Numbered from the stretch's first letter, positions 1 to 11,307 are shown. The stretch: DNA of 64,000 bases from Scolanthus callimorphus (GCA_033964015.1 CM066912.1:10036015-10100014), one strand, 5' to 3'. Program-made: numbers and translations. Notes: generated by a model not told the origin, from the letters alone.

Positions 1-880
1 TGACATGTATTTCAGTCTATTGGTAGTAGTGCGTTTTATTGGCTCCACTATATAAATCAAACTGTTTTTATATGAGCGTGTTCGGGTGGTATGACGTTAA
101 ATGACGTTATGACATTAAACGAGAAGAACAGTCGCTTTTAATTAGCGTATTATATATAAGATAAATTTCTGTAAGGAACTCCGCATTGTTGTTAACAAAT
201 AAAGCTGTTACCTCTTCGAGGGGGTTATGGGGGCATGCTCCCCCTGAAAATGATTTTCAGGCTTTTAAATTCCTGCAAGATAGCTGGAAAACAAAATCTA
301 GTGGAATTTACTTCTAAAAGAAAATTACTAGCTTCCCCCTCTCATTCTTTGGAAAGATTTTGCGATCCCCTTATTTTACATGGAAAATTTTGAGACCCCC
401 CTGAATTTCACGTGGCCACTCCACGTGGCCAACACCGAAAAGTGAATTGAAGATCCTTCACCATCGGACAGCACTAACATGATTAGAATAAGCTAGGGAC
501 CACAATTTGGAAATCGAAAGATGGCGTTACACGAGACCCTACGCCGAACCAAATCTAAGGAAGTGCCAAAATTGCCAAATAATGGAAGACGAACGACATT
601 TTTTTGTCACTTACCCTCTCTATTCAGAGCTACGCGCAAACATATCAAAAAAGATTTTAAAAAAGCCACATTAAATTTCTCCGAGTTGATAGCACCTTGG
701 AAGCATACCGAGGTTATAGCAAAATTTGCATTTGACTGCTTTCTCCTTTTATATCAAGTCCCCCAGATCAGTGACAAATACGTCTATGTCTATGCCCCCC
801 TCCCCCTCCGACATACATAATGAACAAAGTCTAAGGTTATTGTATTCAGGAGACCGACGAGAAAGACTCTTGTACTTCAC
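1..880. other. no gene recognised
   Basis: I see no supportable coding region or structured repeat here. The minus-strand frame of the downstream exon stays open to 749, but a donor-like site at 879-880 makes the part below 881 more likely intron. Confidence 0.5.
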
Positions 881-1146
881 CTTTTTGTAAAGAATGGCTC
901 GAGCAAGTGGTCCAAACGTAGCTAGGAACAGGTTATCTCCACTTCCCGCATTATCTAATGGCACGGATGTGTCTCTTTGAGCACCTGCGCAGACACCCCA
1001 TAACACGCTGCTTAGATTGACAGGCTTGCACGGAGTACTGACAATGCCAAGTAACGTTTCATTGTCCCGACCGATCATTTTTATTAGGGCTTCTCTTTCT
1101 GTAGCCGAGAGGGGATCAACTGCTAAATTGGTTGGATAACCCATAT
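881..1146 (-). CDS. internal exon of unrecognised host gene (exon c)
   Basis: Minus-strand exon of 266 nt. The acceptor is a pyrimidine-rich tract ending TTTTCAG just above 1146; the donor is AAAAAG|GTGAAGT at 881/880. It begins with two bases of a split codon, then reads 88 open codons starting MGYPTNLAVDPLSATER, with a middle part reading VNLSSVLWGVCAGAQRDTSV. Its incoming phase matches exactly the single base left by the exon at 4961-5139, forming a GAT codon across the intron. Residue composition is mixed and protein-like. I do not recognise the family; no catalytic motif is evident. The frame stays open to a TAA at 749, so this could instead be the terminal exon if the donor is unused. 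The exon boundaries are inferred from signals only. Confidence 0.55.
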
Positions 1147-1302
1147 CTGAAAAGGAAAGTGAGCAGGTGACTGTCAGTATAATGCTTGAGTATCCAGACC
1201 TGCTTCTTTCCGGCTGCTAAACAAAGTGAAAATATCAAGTGCCAAGTGTCAGTGTTGATAACAGGTTGTTTTCTCAATCTGATAGAGAAGTCTACCTGCC
1301 TG

Positions 1303-1332
1303 TCCGTCTGTCTGTCTGTCTGTCTGTCTGTC
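1303..1332. repeat. (TCTG)n microsatellite
   Basis: About seven perfect copies of TCTG. It explains the spurious repeated LSVC and TDRQ peptides read through it on the two strands. Confidence 0.9.
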
Positions 1333-1512
1333 CGCTTGTTTTCATTTAATCCGATTTTTTTTTGCTTCACTGCGTCGTATTTCAGATCCGAAGACTTTCT
1401 GCCAGTTCCGATGCTCGCACGGAGTCACTGTCGTCCTTTCGGAAATACTTCGACGAAAGCTTATTGACAGAAATTGCCAATGCTCGCTGCCAAACGAATA
1501 TGGTGCTTATTA

Positions 1513-1764
1513 GAGCGGATTTCACATGACCATCGTGAAAACAATCGCAATTGAGCAATCGCTAGCCAATCAGAATCGACAGAAATCACAACTTGCACCT
1601 GAATGGCTTTTTTCTCAGCAAATTACAAACCGAACCAATTGCTAAGTAATTACACAATTGTATTTGCTGCAGAATTTAATTGGCTGAGAAAAATGAGTAG
1701 CCAATGAGAACGCAAAGCAATCACAATTACACATTAAATCTCGACCGTCATGTGAAATCCGCTC
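1513..1764. mobile_element. TA-flanked MITE, 252 bp
   Basis: Ends are inverted repeats beginning GAGCGGATTTCACATGAC; the right end is its complement ending CCGCTC. TA lies on both sides (1511-1512 and 1765-1766), as for Tc1/mariner-type targets. The inner flanks contain further imperfect complementarity around GCCAATCAGAA and CCAATGAGAA. There is no coding capacity. Superfamily assignment is inferred from the TA target only. Confidence 0.8.
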
Positions 1765-2002
1765 TATCTGTAGGCAATAGAGCTCTTTGCCTTCGTATGT
1801 CACAAGATTTTGAAGCCTGTCACCCGCATAATGATTGCGAAAATATTCCTACATTTACTGTATTTCACCCGAATTCTCACTCTTCCGGGATTTTTTCATA
1901 TATGTTCTGTATTTACATGGCACTTTATTTTCTACCAGGGGCTCCGATCTCCCTTTAACTTAAGGTGTCGTGAAAGGTAAAAATGTAAAAATTCATTAAA
2001 TG

Positions 2003-3277
2003 AATGACCACGCAAATTGGATCTTCAATTTACGAGAAAGAAAGAACACTGTGTGGTGTACCTCAAGGATCGGTCCTAGGACCATTACTGTTCCTTATAT
2101 ACATCAACGATATCTACAATGCCTCAGAAAAGTTGCTATTTTATCTATTTGCCGACGATATAAATTTGTTAAGCGCTCATAAAAGCCTAAAGACACTTGA
2201 GAAAATTGTAAACGATGAGCTTGTCAACATTCATAATTGGCTCAACTCAAATAAACTTTCCTTGAATAGTAAAAAAACTTATTTTGTGATTATTCATCCT
2301 AATCAAAAACGACTTAATTATGATATTAATTTAAAAATATTTGTTAATAATATGAAAAAACATATTTCTTTGGAGAGAAAGAATATGTGAAGTATTTAGG
2401 CGTTTTAATAGATAGTAATCTTACATGGAAACACCACATCAGTCATGTTGCTTCTAAAATAAGCAAAAGTGTAGGGATTATTTGTAAACTAAGGCACTTT
2501 GTACCCTTTGCAACTCTTTTGAACATATATAATACACTTATTCTTCCTTATTTGACGTATGGTCTTGTCTCCTGGGGTCAGGCCGCAAAATCGCATATCG
2601 AAAGAATATTAATACTTCAGAAAAGAGTATTGCGCCACTAATGAACTTTGCCCCATTCAATTCACATGCCGTACCTTACTTCATCCCGTGCAATATTCTC
2701 CCAATAAATATGCTCTATTTTAAGCTTTCATCTCTTCTGATGCATGACAACTATAATAATCTAATACCTTCTAACCTCTCAGACCTGTTCACGCCCACTC
2801 ACCAAATGCATAATTACAATACACGATCCTCAACAGCTGGTAACTACTACATTGACCATTCTCGACTTAACCTTTTAAAAACCTCATTTTCTAGAATGGG
2901 CCCAAGGGTCTGGAATAGTATTCCAGAAAAATTAAGAAAACTACCAAAACATATATCTAAGAAACAAATGACAATGATTTTATTCGAAACTCTTTGTGTT
3001 CAGGACGGTTATGCTGACATACAAACCATTATGAATAGTAGTAGCAAAATTACCAAGTAAAAGGGAAAGCTTTTGTCCATATTATTTCCTTTGATAAGAA
3101 TATATGTCATTAGTTTATTGTTATTGTGTTCTGTGTATTCTGTAATTTTGGTATTCTAATGTAAAAACGTAATTGTATTTAGCGTCCACACACTGCCTGC
3201 CTTGATTAGCTATTTGCAGGTAGTGTGCGTTTTTTAACCTAGGTCAAAATTAACAATAGAGATTGATTGATTGATTG
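2003..3277 (+). mobile_element. 5'-truncated non-LTR retrotransposon (CR1/L2/Jockey-like)
   Basis: A plus-strand copy that begins inside the reverse transcriptase and runs through the C-terminal domain, a 3' UTR with a stem-loop (CACTGCCTGC ... GCAGGTAGTG, 3190-3226) and a GATT tail at 3262-3277. Flanking sequences ATTCATTAAA (about 1991) and ATTCATTTAA (about 3293) look like a diverged target-site duplication. The tail type matches that of the copy ending at 45920, suggesting related families, although their 3' UTRs differ. Clade assignment is inference. Confidence 0.9.
2004..3060 (+). pseudogene. reverse transcriptase remnant of non-LTR element
   Basis: Encodes the distal part of a retrotransposon reverse transcriptase. 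Visible motifs are CGVPQGSVLGPLLFL and the catalytic box FADDINLL (about 2150), then the thumb region with KYLGVLIDSNLTWKHHI and a typical C-terminal WNSIPEKLR segment. The reading is broken: the frame shifts near 2387-2390, and a TAA at 2639-2641 precedes the last segment (2641-3060). Fingers, the first palm aspartate motif and the endonuclease domain are all missing through 5' truncation, so it cannot be autonomous. It lies in the intron of the left-end host gene and has no role in it that I can see. Confidence 0.9.
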
Positions 3278-4960
3278 ACTTTTTTTCCGAAATTCATTTA
3301 ATAAGTATATTTCTAAAGCCTCAAGTGACGCGTCAACTGTTTTCCTAGGCTTCAGTTGCCCATTCGTTTGTATAGCCCGCCACTCATTTTCTGTAATTTA
3401 ATTAACTTTACACGCTTTTTCTAGCACTTTCATTTTAGGTCAATTTTTTTACGTTCGCGAAGCTCCTGATCCCGCACGATTAATGATCACAGCTAAAAAA
3501 CCGTGTGAGGGATTTTTTTTTACTTGAAAAAGATTTTATGATAAATTTTGCGGTGACAAACTGTAAAAAAAGCGGCTTTCAACTACGCGACCTAATATTT
3601 TCGTAAATATGCAAAATATCGAAAGTCGCTGACACGGTTTTGCAGTTCATTTCTCCTAGACTAAAATCCGACAAAGTGTGAAATTGTACAACAAACCGCT
3701 AGTGGTCTGGAGCTTCTCAAGTAAGCAAGAAAATTTAAACTTCGATAAACTAAACAACTTCATAAAACAGAGCAATATTTTAGCTTTAAAATGACATATA
3801 GCTGATTATCATAGCATAAATTGCGACGCGACGAGAATTTTTTCCGAAGACACCCCTCACGGGTTTACAGAGACATTAAGTTAAGTCATTTCTCCCCTAT
3901 CCCAGAGTATTTTAGGCCCTTTTTCCTTGATCCGTCCCCTCTGCTTCTCAAAATGCCGCTAATCGTGGAAGCAGAGTTGTGAGAATTGAAACTGCGCTAA
4001 TTTTGTGTTCTGATTCGCCGTTGTCCAATCAATGTTTGTCTCGCTAGTTCAATATTTTAATATTGAAAAAGTTTCTCTTCGAATACTTCAGTTCAATTCA
4101 ATTCATTCAAGATCATTGAGGAGTGATAATCGTTTCTAAAATTCATGAGTTATTCATAGGGTGGTGAACCCTATATCGGTCACGTGCCGTGTTTATAACT
4201 ACGATAAAGACACTCATCTTTAATTAAGTTAAAGATGAAGTTCCTATTTCGGCCCTTCAAAGCGCACATTATTGGTGTACATGGATGGACCCTTGCCAAC
4301 CCGGGATCGGAACTAGTGCTAGGTACGCATTGAGTGAATTTTTAGGATTTCGTGAACGCTGGTCACCCAAACCGCAACTCTTATCCATGTGGGATGATTA
4401 TTCTGTATCTGCGCATGTTTGGTTCTGTATCTGCGTATCATTGACGTTCTACGTCACACTAACCATACTTTGCGGTTGTCGACATTCTTTCATGACTACA
4501 GTTTCCTTTTGTTTGAGAAAGTTTATTGAATGCATTCTTTAGTTTCTTGTTCTTTAGATAAAAATAACATTTTTAAACTTTGTCGAATAAGACTAGTTCA
4601 TAAGTTGACTTCGTGAAGAAGGCGTGCACTATGTATAACGGCTAGTCCTTACTCGTAAAATTTATTTCATTGACTAATTTAAGTTATAAATATCCAAATC
4701 TTGTAATATAAATTTCAAAAATGATTTATAAAACTCGCATGTCGTGTTTTATCGGTTGATATAAAAACTCGGCTGCCCTCGTGTTTAGTATAATAAAAAA
4801 TGAAATATGAAAATAAAATAAAATATATCAACCGACAAAACACTCCAGCTCGTTTTGTTAAATACCACTTAATTTACGCACGCTCGTCTCCATTTTCTTC
4901 CTGGTGGAAAAAAATATGAATTGTTTCACTTTCCTATCGAATGTAATATAATAAACTTAC

Positions 4961-5139
4961 CAATAAGTTTTTTAGACCAATCGTCTCTATAATCCAGCGA
5001 AAGTATCATCTTGCATGTTTCTCCCAATGATGGATAATTGTTTGCCAACTCAATCATCTGTACCATTTCCAAAAAATAGTCAAAAAACATCGGGTGCTCG
5101 ACAGCAACGGGACCGATGGTTCGTTTTGAAAGCTTGAGT
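4961..5139 (-). CDS. internal exon of unrecognised host gene (exon b)
   Basis: Minus-strand exon of 179 nt with clear signals: acceptor TTGCTTTCTTTTAG|A above 5139 and donor ATTG|GTAAGTTT at 4961/4960. It carries one base completing a split codon, 59 codons, then one base. The peptide starts LKLSKRTIGPVAVEHPMFF and ends LDYRDDWSKKLI. Phase fits both neighbours: it takes two bases from 5402-5525 and leaves one for 881-1146. The sequence looks helical with alternating hydrophobic and charged residues and has no low-complexity bias. I do not recognise the protein. The strong splice signals make this the best supported single exon in the window. Confidence 0.7.
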
Positions 5140-5401
5140 CTAAAAGAAAGCAAAAACACTTTCTTTAGAAATATGGATTATTTTATTGCTTCTATCGGTA
5201 ATAAGTATACCGGTCCCGTTTTCAGGGCACATTGGGCAGAACGGTTATTGTTCTTTGGGACAACATTACTTGAGCGCATACATTAATTAATCACCACTCT
5301 GTAACAAACCCGATGAGATCTAGATTCCGACCGGGTTTTCAAGAAAATGTCATCGGGTAAGACATATTTTCGTCGGGTCAGCTCATTTTTTCACCGAATA
5401 C

Positions 5402-5525
5402 AATCTCTTCCGCGCCATAGTCCAAAAGCTCCGAAAGTTCTTCTGTATCAGTGCTGTATGCGTTTCCAGTCCTTTATATGTAATGCATTCATCAGCCTCT
5501 ATTTTTACGACTTTTGTATCAACTT
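5402..5525 (-). CDS. internal exon of unrecognised host gene (exon a)
   Basis: Minus-strand exon of 124 nt, with acceptor CGTACTTTAG|A above 5525 and a weaker donor AGATT|GTATTC at 5402/5401. It reads 40 codons in the phase that joins the next exon (4961-5139); the peptide contains KIEADECITYKGLETH and ends SFWTMARKR. The junction codon would be TTA. A second frame over the same bases also looks protein-like (see rejected items), so the call rests mainly on phase agreement. Upstream exons at higher coordinates were not found. Confidence 0.4.
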
Positions 5526-6454
5526 CTAAAGTACGTTTTTTCAATAGGATGTTAACTCGGTAATTAAACACACTCAAATTTCACACCGGGAAGAAAAAAA
5601 AGGCTTGGTCAATTCAGAAAATTCGACAGGTTTCGGGGAGGCTAAAAATTCACCGGGTAGGGTTGACAATTTTCGTTGGGTCTGAAGGGAGTTTCCTACT
5701 GTATGAGCTTTCTTTCCATAAGAGTCTTTGATTTGTGAAAGCCAGTTGCATATGTTTAAGACCGTTAGAGATGCAATTCTAACTGCCTACCTTATATATT
5801 CTAATTATGGCGGAAAATACCCGACATGCATTGCTTGCTGAGCGTCCTTGTTGTTTTAGACAAAGACCATCATTCTGTCTAAGTTTCCTTTGTTTAGCAG
5901 CTGACAGCTCATAAAGTTGCGATGTGCGCGCTGTTGGTAACACACACAAGAAATTCGTTTTCTGGACACTAAATTAGAACTGGAGTCGAATAGGAAGACA
6001 TAGAACGAAACAGTTCTGACCAAATTACACCATCCCAGAAATACCTTATACCTGTGGTACATACCGCACAAGGCAAAGGCCTGCCCTTCAATTATTTTGA
6101 ACAGATTTAAATTAATCGGAAAGGCGGAACAAAATGTTACTAATGCTTTTTGTGTTCCTTTGACCTAAAACTACATCCACGAAAGCAAAACACACGTGCG
6201 TATTTGCAGCCATCATTTGCATCTTCAAGGTAAGTAGATCAATGCTCTCCATTAGTACCTGTCATACACTGGACTTGATTGCTTGTCAATCCCCCACTCC
6301 AAGTTCTGAAGATCGTTGACAGCCGAGCATAATGAAGTACCTGTATTAGGAACGACAATATAAGATATGAATAGGGTTATTCTAAACTATCTTTCAGAGA
6401 GGTAAACGTAAACGCGACGTGCAATGTAAATGGCGGTTGCTTACTAACGCGCCT
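5526..6454. other. no gene recognised
   Basis: I found no supportable gene. Recurrent short phrases such as TCATCGGGTAAG, TCACCGGGTAGG and TTCGTCGGGTCAG between 5330 and 5690 hint at a degraded low-copy repeat. Confidence 0.4.
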
Positions 6455-6463
6455 GATGTTGGG

Positions 6464-6780
6464 CGGCGGGTCTCATTTGCAGGTCACAGGTCGCAGGTCA
6501 CAGGTCGCACGTCGCAGGTCACAGGTCGCAGTCCGAGATATAAAATATTTTTTACAAGTTTCCGAGATCACGCAGACTCCTGTAGTGGTTCTACCATTTT
6601 CTTCGGGCCGTATTCATAAAGCCGTATTCACGGACTGATAGAAACTTTTATTAAACTGCATTTCACTTTCTTTTGAGCGAATTTAACATTTGTCTTTGGG
6701 AACGGGAAATTTTACGCGCGAATATCAATATGTTGCTGATGTATGTATTTTATGTGTTTATATAAATTCAATTGCGAAAT
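6464..6780 (+). repeat. left long terminal inverted repeat
   Basis: Left arm of the 2.4-kb element. It includes the CAGGTCACAGGTCG minisatellite (6479-6532) and the stretch around GAATATCAATATGTTGCTG that reappears complemented near 8645. Confidence 0.85.
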
Positions 6781-6786
6781 ACAACA

Positions 6787-6945
6787 AAGGTAGCCTGCGT
6801 AGCGGCTCTAAAAGGGAAGGGGAGGGAGTCGGGGCGAGCGAAAACCGGAAGTAGCGCGGGCCGCAAGGGGTTCTGGGAAGGGAGGAAGGGAGAGCCTGCA
6901 AGAGGACCATTGTTTGAACTTAATTACCCGTTCACTGAGAAGACG
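6787..6945 (+). repeat. inner inverted repeat, left copy
   Basis: GC-rich purine tract (GGTAGCCTGCGTAGCGGC ... GAGGACCATTGTTTG) whose near-perfect complement lies at about 7985-8135. GTAGCCTGCGTAGCGGC looks like the tip of a separate MITE trapped in the element. Confidence 0.8.
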
Positions 6946-7018
6946 AGAAATGTGATTGGTCGAGCCAGTCGAGATGAGTGACAGGTCGCATGGCTTTATC
7001 ACGTTCACAACTTCAGAA

Positions 7019-7408
7019 ATGGTGAACGATAAAGAGGAGAACTTTCAGGCCTGTTTAGCGGTTATTTTGTCGCGTTTAAAGGAACTTAAAGGGCCGGATT
7101 TTGTGTTTTAAGAAGCGCAGATTCAATGTCTGTACCAATTATTTTGCCGTAGCGATGTTCTGGCCGCAACGGGATTTGGCAAGTCGAGTTTTGTTTTCCA
7201 GTCGGCGCTTGTGTTTCTCTCTCAGAAGAAAACGAAGATCAAATCTTTCGTCATTGGTATCAGCTCGCTAAAGAGCATCATTGCCAATCAATATGGAATT
7301 GGAATTACGCTTGACCTGAGTGCTTGCTGTTCTTCGCTGGGACGTACTCGATTGTGTAATATAGATCCACTGAGAGCGCTACAGATCCCAAGTTCGTCGC
7401 TGTTCTAA
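7019..7408 (+). pseudogene. RecQ-like DNA helicase N-terminal fragment
   Basis: An ATG at 7019 opens MVNDKEENFQACLAVILSRL, typical of the N-terminal lead of animal RecQ-like helicase genes. The frame meets a TAA at 7109-7111, then continues in the same frame with a Walker A segment VLAATGFGKSSFVFQ (helicase motif I) and SSLKSIIANQ, which aligns in character with motif Ia (SPLKSLIxDQ). It ends at a TAA at 7408. Motifs II to VI, including DExH, are absent. RecQ helicases unwind DNA 3'-5' using ATP; this fragment cannot. It sits inside the long-TIR element, so it is most simply a captured gene piece. Confidence 0.7.
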
Positions 7409-7449
7409 GTCTTATAAATTATTACTTGTTGTTGTTGTCTCTTCGGTTT

Positions 7450-7504
7450 CCTGCTAACAGAGGCCTCTTTTCTCTACATTTCACTAGAGGCCTCTGCTAG
7501 CAGG
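7450..7504. repeat. foldback hairpin at element centre
   Basis: Arms CTGCTAACAGAGGCCTCTTT and AGAGGCCTCTGCTAGCAG pair around a short loop. A similar AGCAGAGGC...GCCTCTGCT foldback occurs at 26931-27028, so this is a dispersed MITE type. Confidence 0.75.
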
Positions 7505-7599
7505 GAATCTCTAGGCTCGATATCCCCGCTGGAACTTCGCCGAGGATTGCCAAAACAAACAGCAAAATAAACAGAAGAAGAGCAGTGTTTGTATTTTGC

Positions 7600-7705
7600 A
7601 ATTCCAGAATCTGATCGGCAATGATGCGCTTTATCGGGACGATATAAACAAGGATGAAAGATTTGATATTTGTTCTCTTCTGAGAGAGAGAGAGAAACAC
7701 AAGCG
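7600..7705 (-). pseudogene. second RecQ-like helicase fragment, inverted
   Basis: Minus-strand reading contains FLSLSQKRTNIKSF and VPIKRIIADQILELQ, matching the 7206-7303 part of the plus-strand fragment but diverged from it. Here the motif Ia stretch (IIADQ) is closer to the usual helicase form. The two fragments face each other across about 300 bp, so the captured piece was duplicated in inverted orientation or captured twice. A direct repeat GAGAGCGCTACAG (about 7372 and 7756) adds to the rearrangement. Confidence 0.6.
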
Positions 7706-7984
7706 ACTGGACAAGTTAGGGACGGTACCGGTATCTCGATTGATGCCTATCCGCCGAGAGCGCTACAGGTCCCAAGTTCGTTGCTGTTCTAAATCGCTGT
7801 TCTAAATAATACTACTTGTCTCTAGATTCGATCCTCGCAGTAACTTCGCCGATAATTGCCAATACAAAGAGCAAAATATCGAAAAATAAACAGCAGAAGA
7901 GCACTTTCAGTTAGTTTGTTCAATGGTTGATTTTGACAGTTATTCGAAACCACAAACTGAGGTCACGCGTGTGTCACGCTGTCT

Positions 7985-8135
7985 CGTCAAAGGGGCGGCA
8001 AAGTCCAAACAATGGTCCTCTTGCAGGCTCTCCCTTCCTCCCTTCCCAGAACCCCTTGCGGCCCGCGCTACTTCCGGTTTTCGCTCGCCCCGACTCCCTC
8101 CCCTTCCCTTTTAGAGTCGCTACGCAGGCTACATC
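7985..8135 (-). repeat. inner inverted repeat, right copy
   Basis: Complement of 6787-6945, running from the AAACAATGGTCCTCTTGCAG side to GCTACGCAGGCTACATC. The two copies retain higher identity to each other than the helicase fragments between them. Confidence 0.8.
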
Positions 8136-8579
8136 AAAGGTATCAAAACCGATTAAAATATTATGTGGGAAATGAAGATAAAATGCGTGAATCTCCCGCA
8201 AAATGCGGGAGCGTTTGCATCTCTGTGTATAACTTAATTCCCCCAATAAGTATCAAATCTTCTATAAGATTGTGATTTCCAGTTTTCAACTCGATCATGT
8301 TCAAGATTGAAGAGAACAGAACAGGGCGTTTCAGAGAGTTTCGTTTGTGCAGCACGTGATTGACAGTCTGTGAAACGGCCAATAGAAATGGAGCGATCCC
8401 ACGATAATTAGCATTACATAGCATATGTTTGCCAAAAATAGAAGTAAAAGTTTTGTACCTTCGTAAAACACTCACAAAAATAGATACGATTATTAATTCG
8501 TCGCTCAGGTTCTAAGTATCTTTAAGATAAAGATAAACCCACTCCTGTTTCTAAACTGCATTGCCAAAACTACAGTCCG

Positions 8580-8898
8580 CATCTTAGAGATCAAACATCT
8601 CGCCATTGAATTTATATAAACACATAAAATACATACATCAGCAACATATTGATATTCGCGCGTAAATTTTCCCGTTCCCAGAGACAAATGTTAATTTGCT
8701 CAAAAGAAAGTGAAATGCAGTTTAATAAAAGTTTCTATCAGTCCGTGAATACGGCTTCATGAATACGGCTCGAAGAAAATGGTAGAACCACTACAGGAGT
8801 CTACGTGATCTCGGAAACTTGTTATCTCGGAAACTTGTTATGTCTTTTATATCTCGGACTGCGACCTGTGACCTGCGACCTGCAAATGAGACCCGCCG
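8580..8898 (-). repeat. right long terminal inverted repeat
   Basis: Right arm, complement of 6464-6780, with a few differences. Most notable are the duplicated phrase CTCGGAAACTTGTTAT (8812-8840) and a shorter CAGGTC minisatellite. Confidence 0.85.
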
Positions 8899-8907
8899 GA
8901 TGTTGGG

Positions 8908-11305
8908 TCCCACAAGGACGGCGAAGATACATTAAGTGGTTCAGAAGGTCTGGGTTTGTAGACAATTTACATACGCAAACCTCACTCACTTAACATTTTT
9001 CGTGAAACCATGTATCGTGAACCATACTTCATAGTGCGCAGCATCAAAGCAGTTCATGATATGGAAGAAGGGAACATGTTATTTAGTGTTCTTAATAGAG
9101 CTAGTTTAGTTTGTCAAATGCGAATAGAAAGCGGCTTCCATTGTGATGCATGGTTAAATAATGATGCATGGTTTCCAGGGCAACGTCAATTGGAACAAGT
9201 GCATACATGCACATATACATATATGACCTTAGAAACAGTATTTTGATTAGACGATACACCTGTTTTTTATTGGAACCATGCTAGATCAGATATACGTCAA
9301 GACAGACTATAGCCTTTCAAGCAAGCGTTTCCCTAGCAGGCCCGTAGGCTGGGGGGAAGCGGGTGTTATCGGGAGATAGGGGGGGGGGGGGTTCGTAGGT
9401 TCTCCTCAGTGATAACCGGAAAACATTAGTATTAATTAGGACGAATTAGTATTAGAGGCACCAGGGACTACACCGTTTACTAAAAAATAGTTTGTATTTT
9501 AAAGCAGGTGGAGAACAAGCTCTGCGCATGCGCTAGTTAGCCCACTGGTCATTCCACTCGTCGGAGTGGAGCGTTACGTCTCGGTTTCTCCCATCGATTT
9601 CTCTGGATTATTTCTGCGTAAATGTTGCTGAAGATGCTTAAAATATTCCTCGACATTATCCTATTGTCATATAAAAGGCCGGTCGATGCTTAGGATGCTT
9701 TAAATAGCGGCTACATTGTCGAAAAATGCGCTTCTCGTCTTTCTCAGTATGACCAGAGAAGAAGTCCTTCGTAGCAAACATGGCAGCCATTGTTATGTTA
9801 TAACGGAACCATTGAGAGATTGTTGGTTGACATCGACGAAAACTACAAACATATAAAAGCGAAAAGGTGAGTTAATATGCTTCATTAGTCTTTTAAAACT
9901 GCATTGTTGTCCATTCGGAGTCGGTCATTTGCTGAGGCATTAAGTTTTAAATTTGCTCAAATCATTCACCTTGCAAATTAAACTATGAATGCATAGCTCG
10001 TAGATCATGGTACCAAGGGCTTAACCGGTGATTTAAAAATAGAAATGTATAGTTCAAGTCTCTATCTCTCACGTCACCTCCAAACCAAATTCAGAAAAAA
10101 TCGCCTTTGCCCCCAACTTTTGTATCGAATAGCTTTGGGTCAGTTAGCGACGAACAGGTTGTAGTTGGAAATTAGTGGTTCAGTGTTATTGTTTCTGCGA
10201 TGGCGCAGTAAATATTATTTTTTAATTTAACTATGTTGGCAGTCTCTTAACAAACTACGATCGGGTCAATCAGTCATTCGGTGAAACTGTAGATTTACTT
10301 CGTATAAGCACGTAGAATTATAGCAACTCTATAACAATTATTTCAGTTGCTGTTCAGAAACCAGTATTTGAACCGGTCTAAATTGTCTATGATTACAAAG
10401 CACATATATTCTAGAATTGGTTCTAAGCGCTATTAAATGTGTCAAAATTTGCCTTTTGCGAATAAAAGTGATGATTATACTAATTTCTTATGCTTCTGTC
10501 TTAAGTTAATTTGCATATTTTTTTTACCATGATCTCTGCAAATCTGGCTACACGGACTGTGTATTGTTCATGAGTTGCGTCACAAAGCCTCTTTTGTTTA
10601 CTAGAACGAATCACAATGAAATAACTGAACACAACAATGATGTCCTCTGGGAATGGTTCTTACACGGGGGTAAACCCGCAAATCTGGCTACACATTTTGT
10701 TTACAATTTGTATTCAATATCCTAGTTCTTTCCTCCTCTAATTTAGCTGACCACATTTTATCACAAAAATAATTTAGATTCTTATGTTGTTTGTTTGTAT
10801 CTTTATGCTGCAGACAAAACAGTGAACAGTATTTACAAATATTTTTTTTCTACTTAACAGCTGTCTTCTGTCCTCCAGCCTCCTTCTCTAATGAAGTTGC
10901 TTGCCGTAGATGCGTCTTTGGATGGTGGACTCGAATTTCAGCTTTAGCTTTCCAGGAAGCTAAATTGCATATAATAATTTGCGCGATAACGAAATTTCAA
11001 ACTAATATAATCTCATAATAATTGGGCTCGTTGTATTTAAATGTTTGTAATTAAAAATTGAATAAAAAGATAGTGTGTTTATCTCTTCTGGCGATTGACA
11101 TCTTCATAAACCTGACAACGCGGCGCACACTCCGAATTAGGTGCACTGTTTCCCTACTGCTGGATATAAAGTACGAGGAGAAAATCCCGCGAAAGCGGAC
11201 AGCGTTCGCATCATTTCGTCGCCCGCAAACGAAAAACATTTCAGCGATTTCTCGTTTTACGAGCCAGCGATCTGTTCGGTGACCAGCGACCAAGCGCATA
11301 CCAAG
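8908..11305. other. no confirmed gene; one candidate 5' exon
   Basis: I see no clear coding region. At 9867-9868 a donor-like AAAAG|GTGAGT follows a short open stretch reading IERLLVDIDENYKHIKAK (plus strand), perhaps a first exon or its leader. No phase-compatible downstream exon was found. The phrase GCAAATCTGGCTACAC occurs twice (10528, 10677). Confidence 0.35.
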
Positions 11306-11307
11306 TA

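Larger units (their letters stand above)
1147..4960 (-). other. intron with transposon insertions
   Basis: Inferred 3.8-kb intron between two phase-compatible exons. It contains a (TCTG)n tract, a TA-flanked MITE and a 5'-truncated non-LTR retrotransposon inserted in the opposite orientation to the gene. Between 3281 and 4960 I see no further gene; a short stretch near 4080-4110 (TTCAATTCAATTCATT) resembles a retroelement tail. Confidence 0.45.
6464..8898. mobile_element. Pack-MULE-like element with long inverted ends
   Basis: A 2435-bp element bounded by a perfect 9-bp direct repeat GATGTTGGG (6455-6463 and 8899-8907). It starts CGGCGGGTCTCATTTGCAGG and ends with the complement. The inverted similarity extends about 320 bp inward (6464 to about 6780; about 8580 to 8898), including CAGGTCACAGGTCG repeats and a long AT-rich segment. 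Nine-base target duplications with long TIRs are characteristic of Mutator-like elements; that assignment is inference because no transposase is present. The interior holds a second inverted pair and two opposed fragments of a helicase gene. Confidence 0.85.

Noticed and set aside
5402..5525. Alternative frame reading LSELLDYGAEEIVFG, resembling a motif of CHD-type remodellers
   Set aside because: Short, ends at a TGA just beyond, and does not match the phase of the neighbouring strong exon; resemblance from memory only.
6419..6638. Open frames rich in RSQVTGR
   Set aside because: Translation of the CAGGTCACAGGTCG minisatellite at the element tip.
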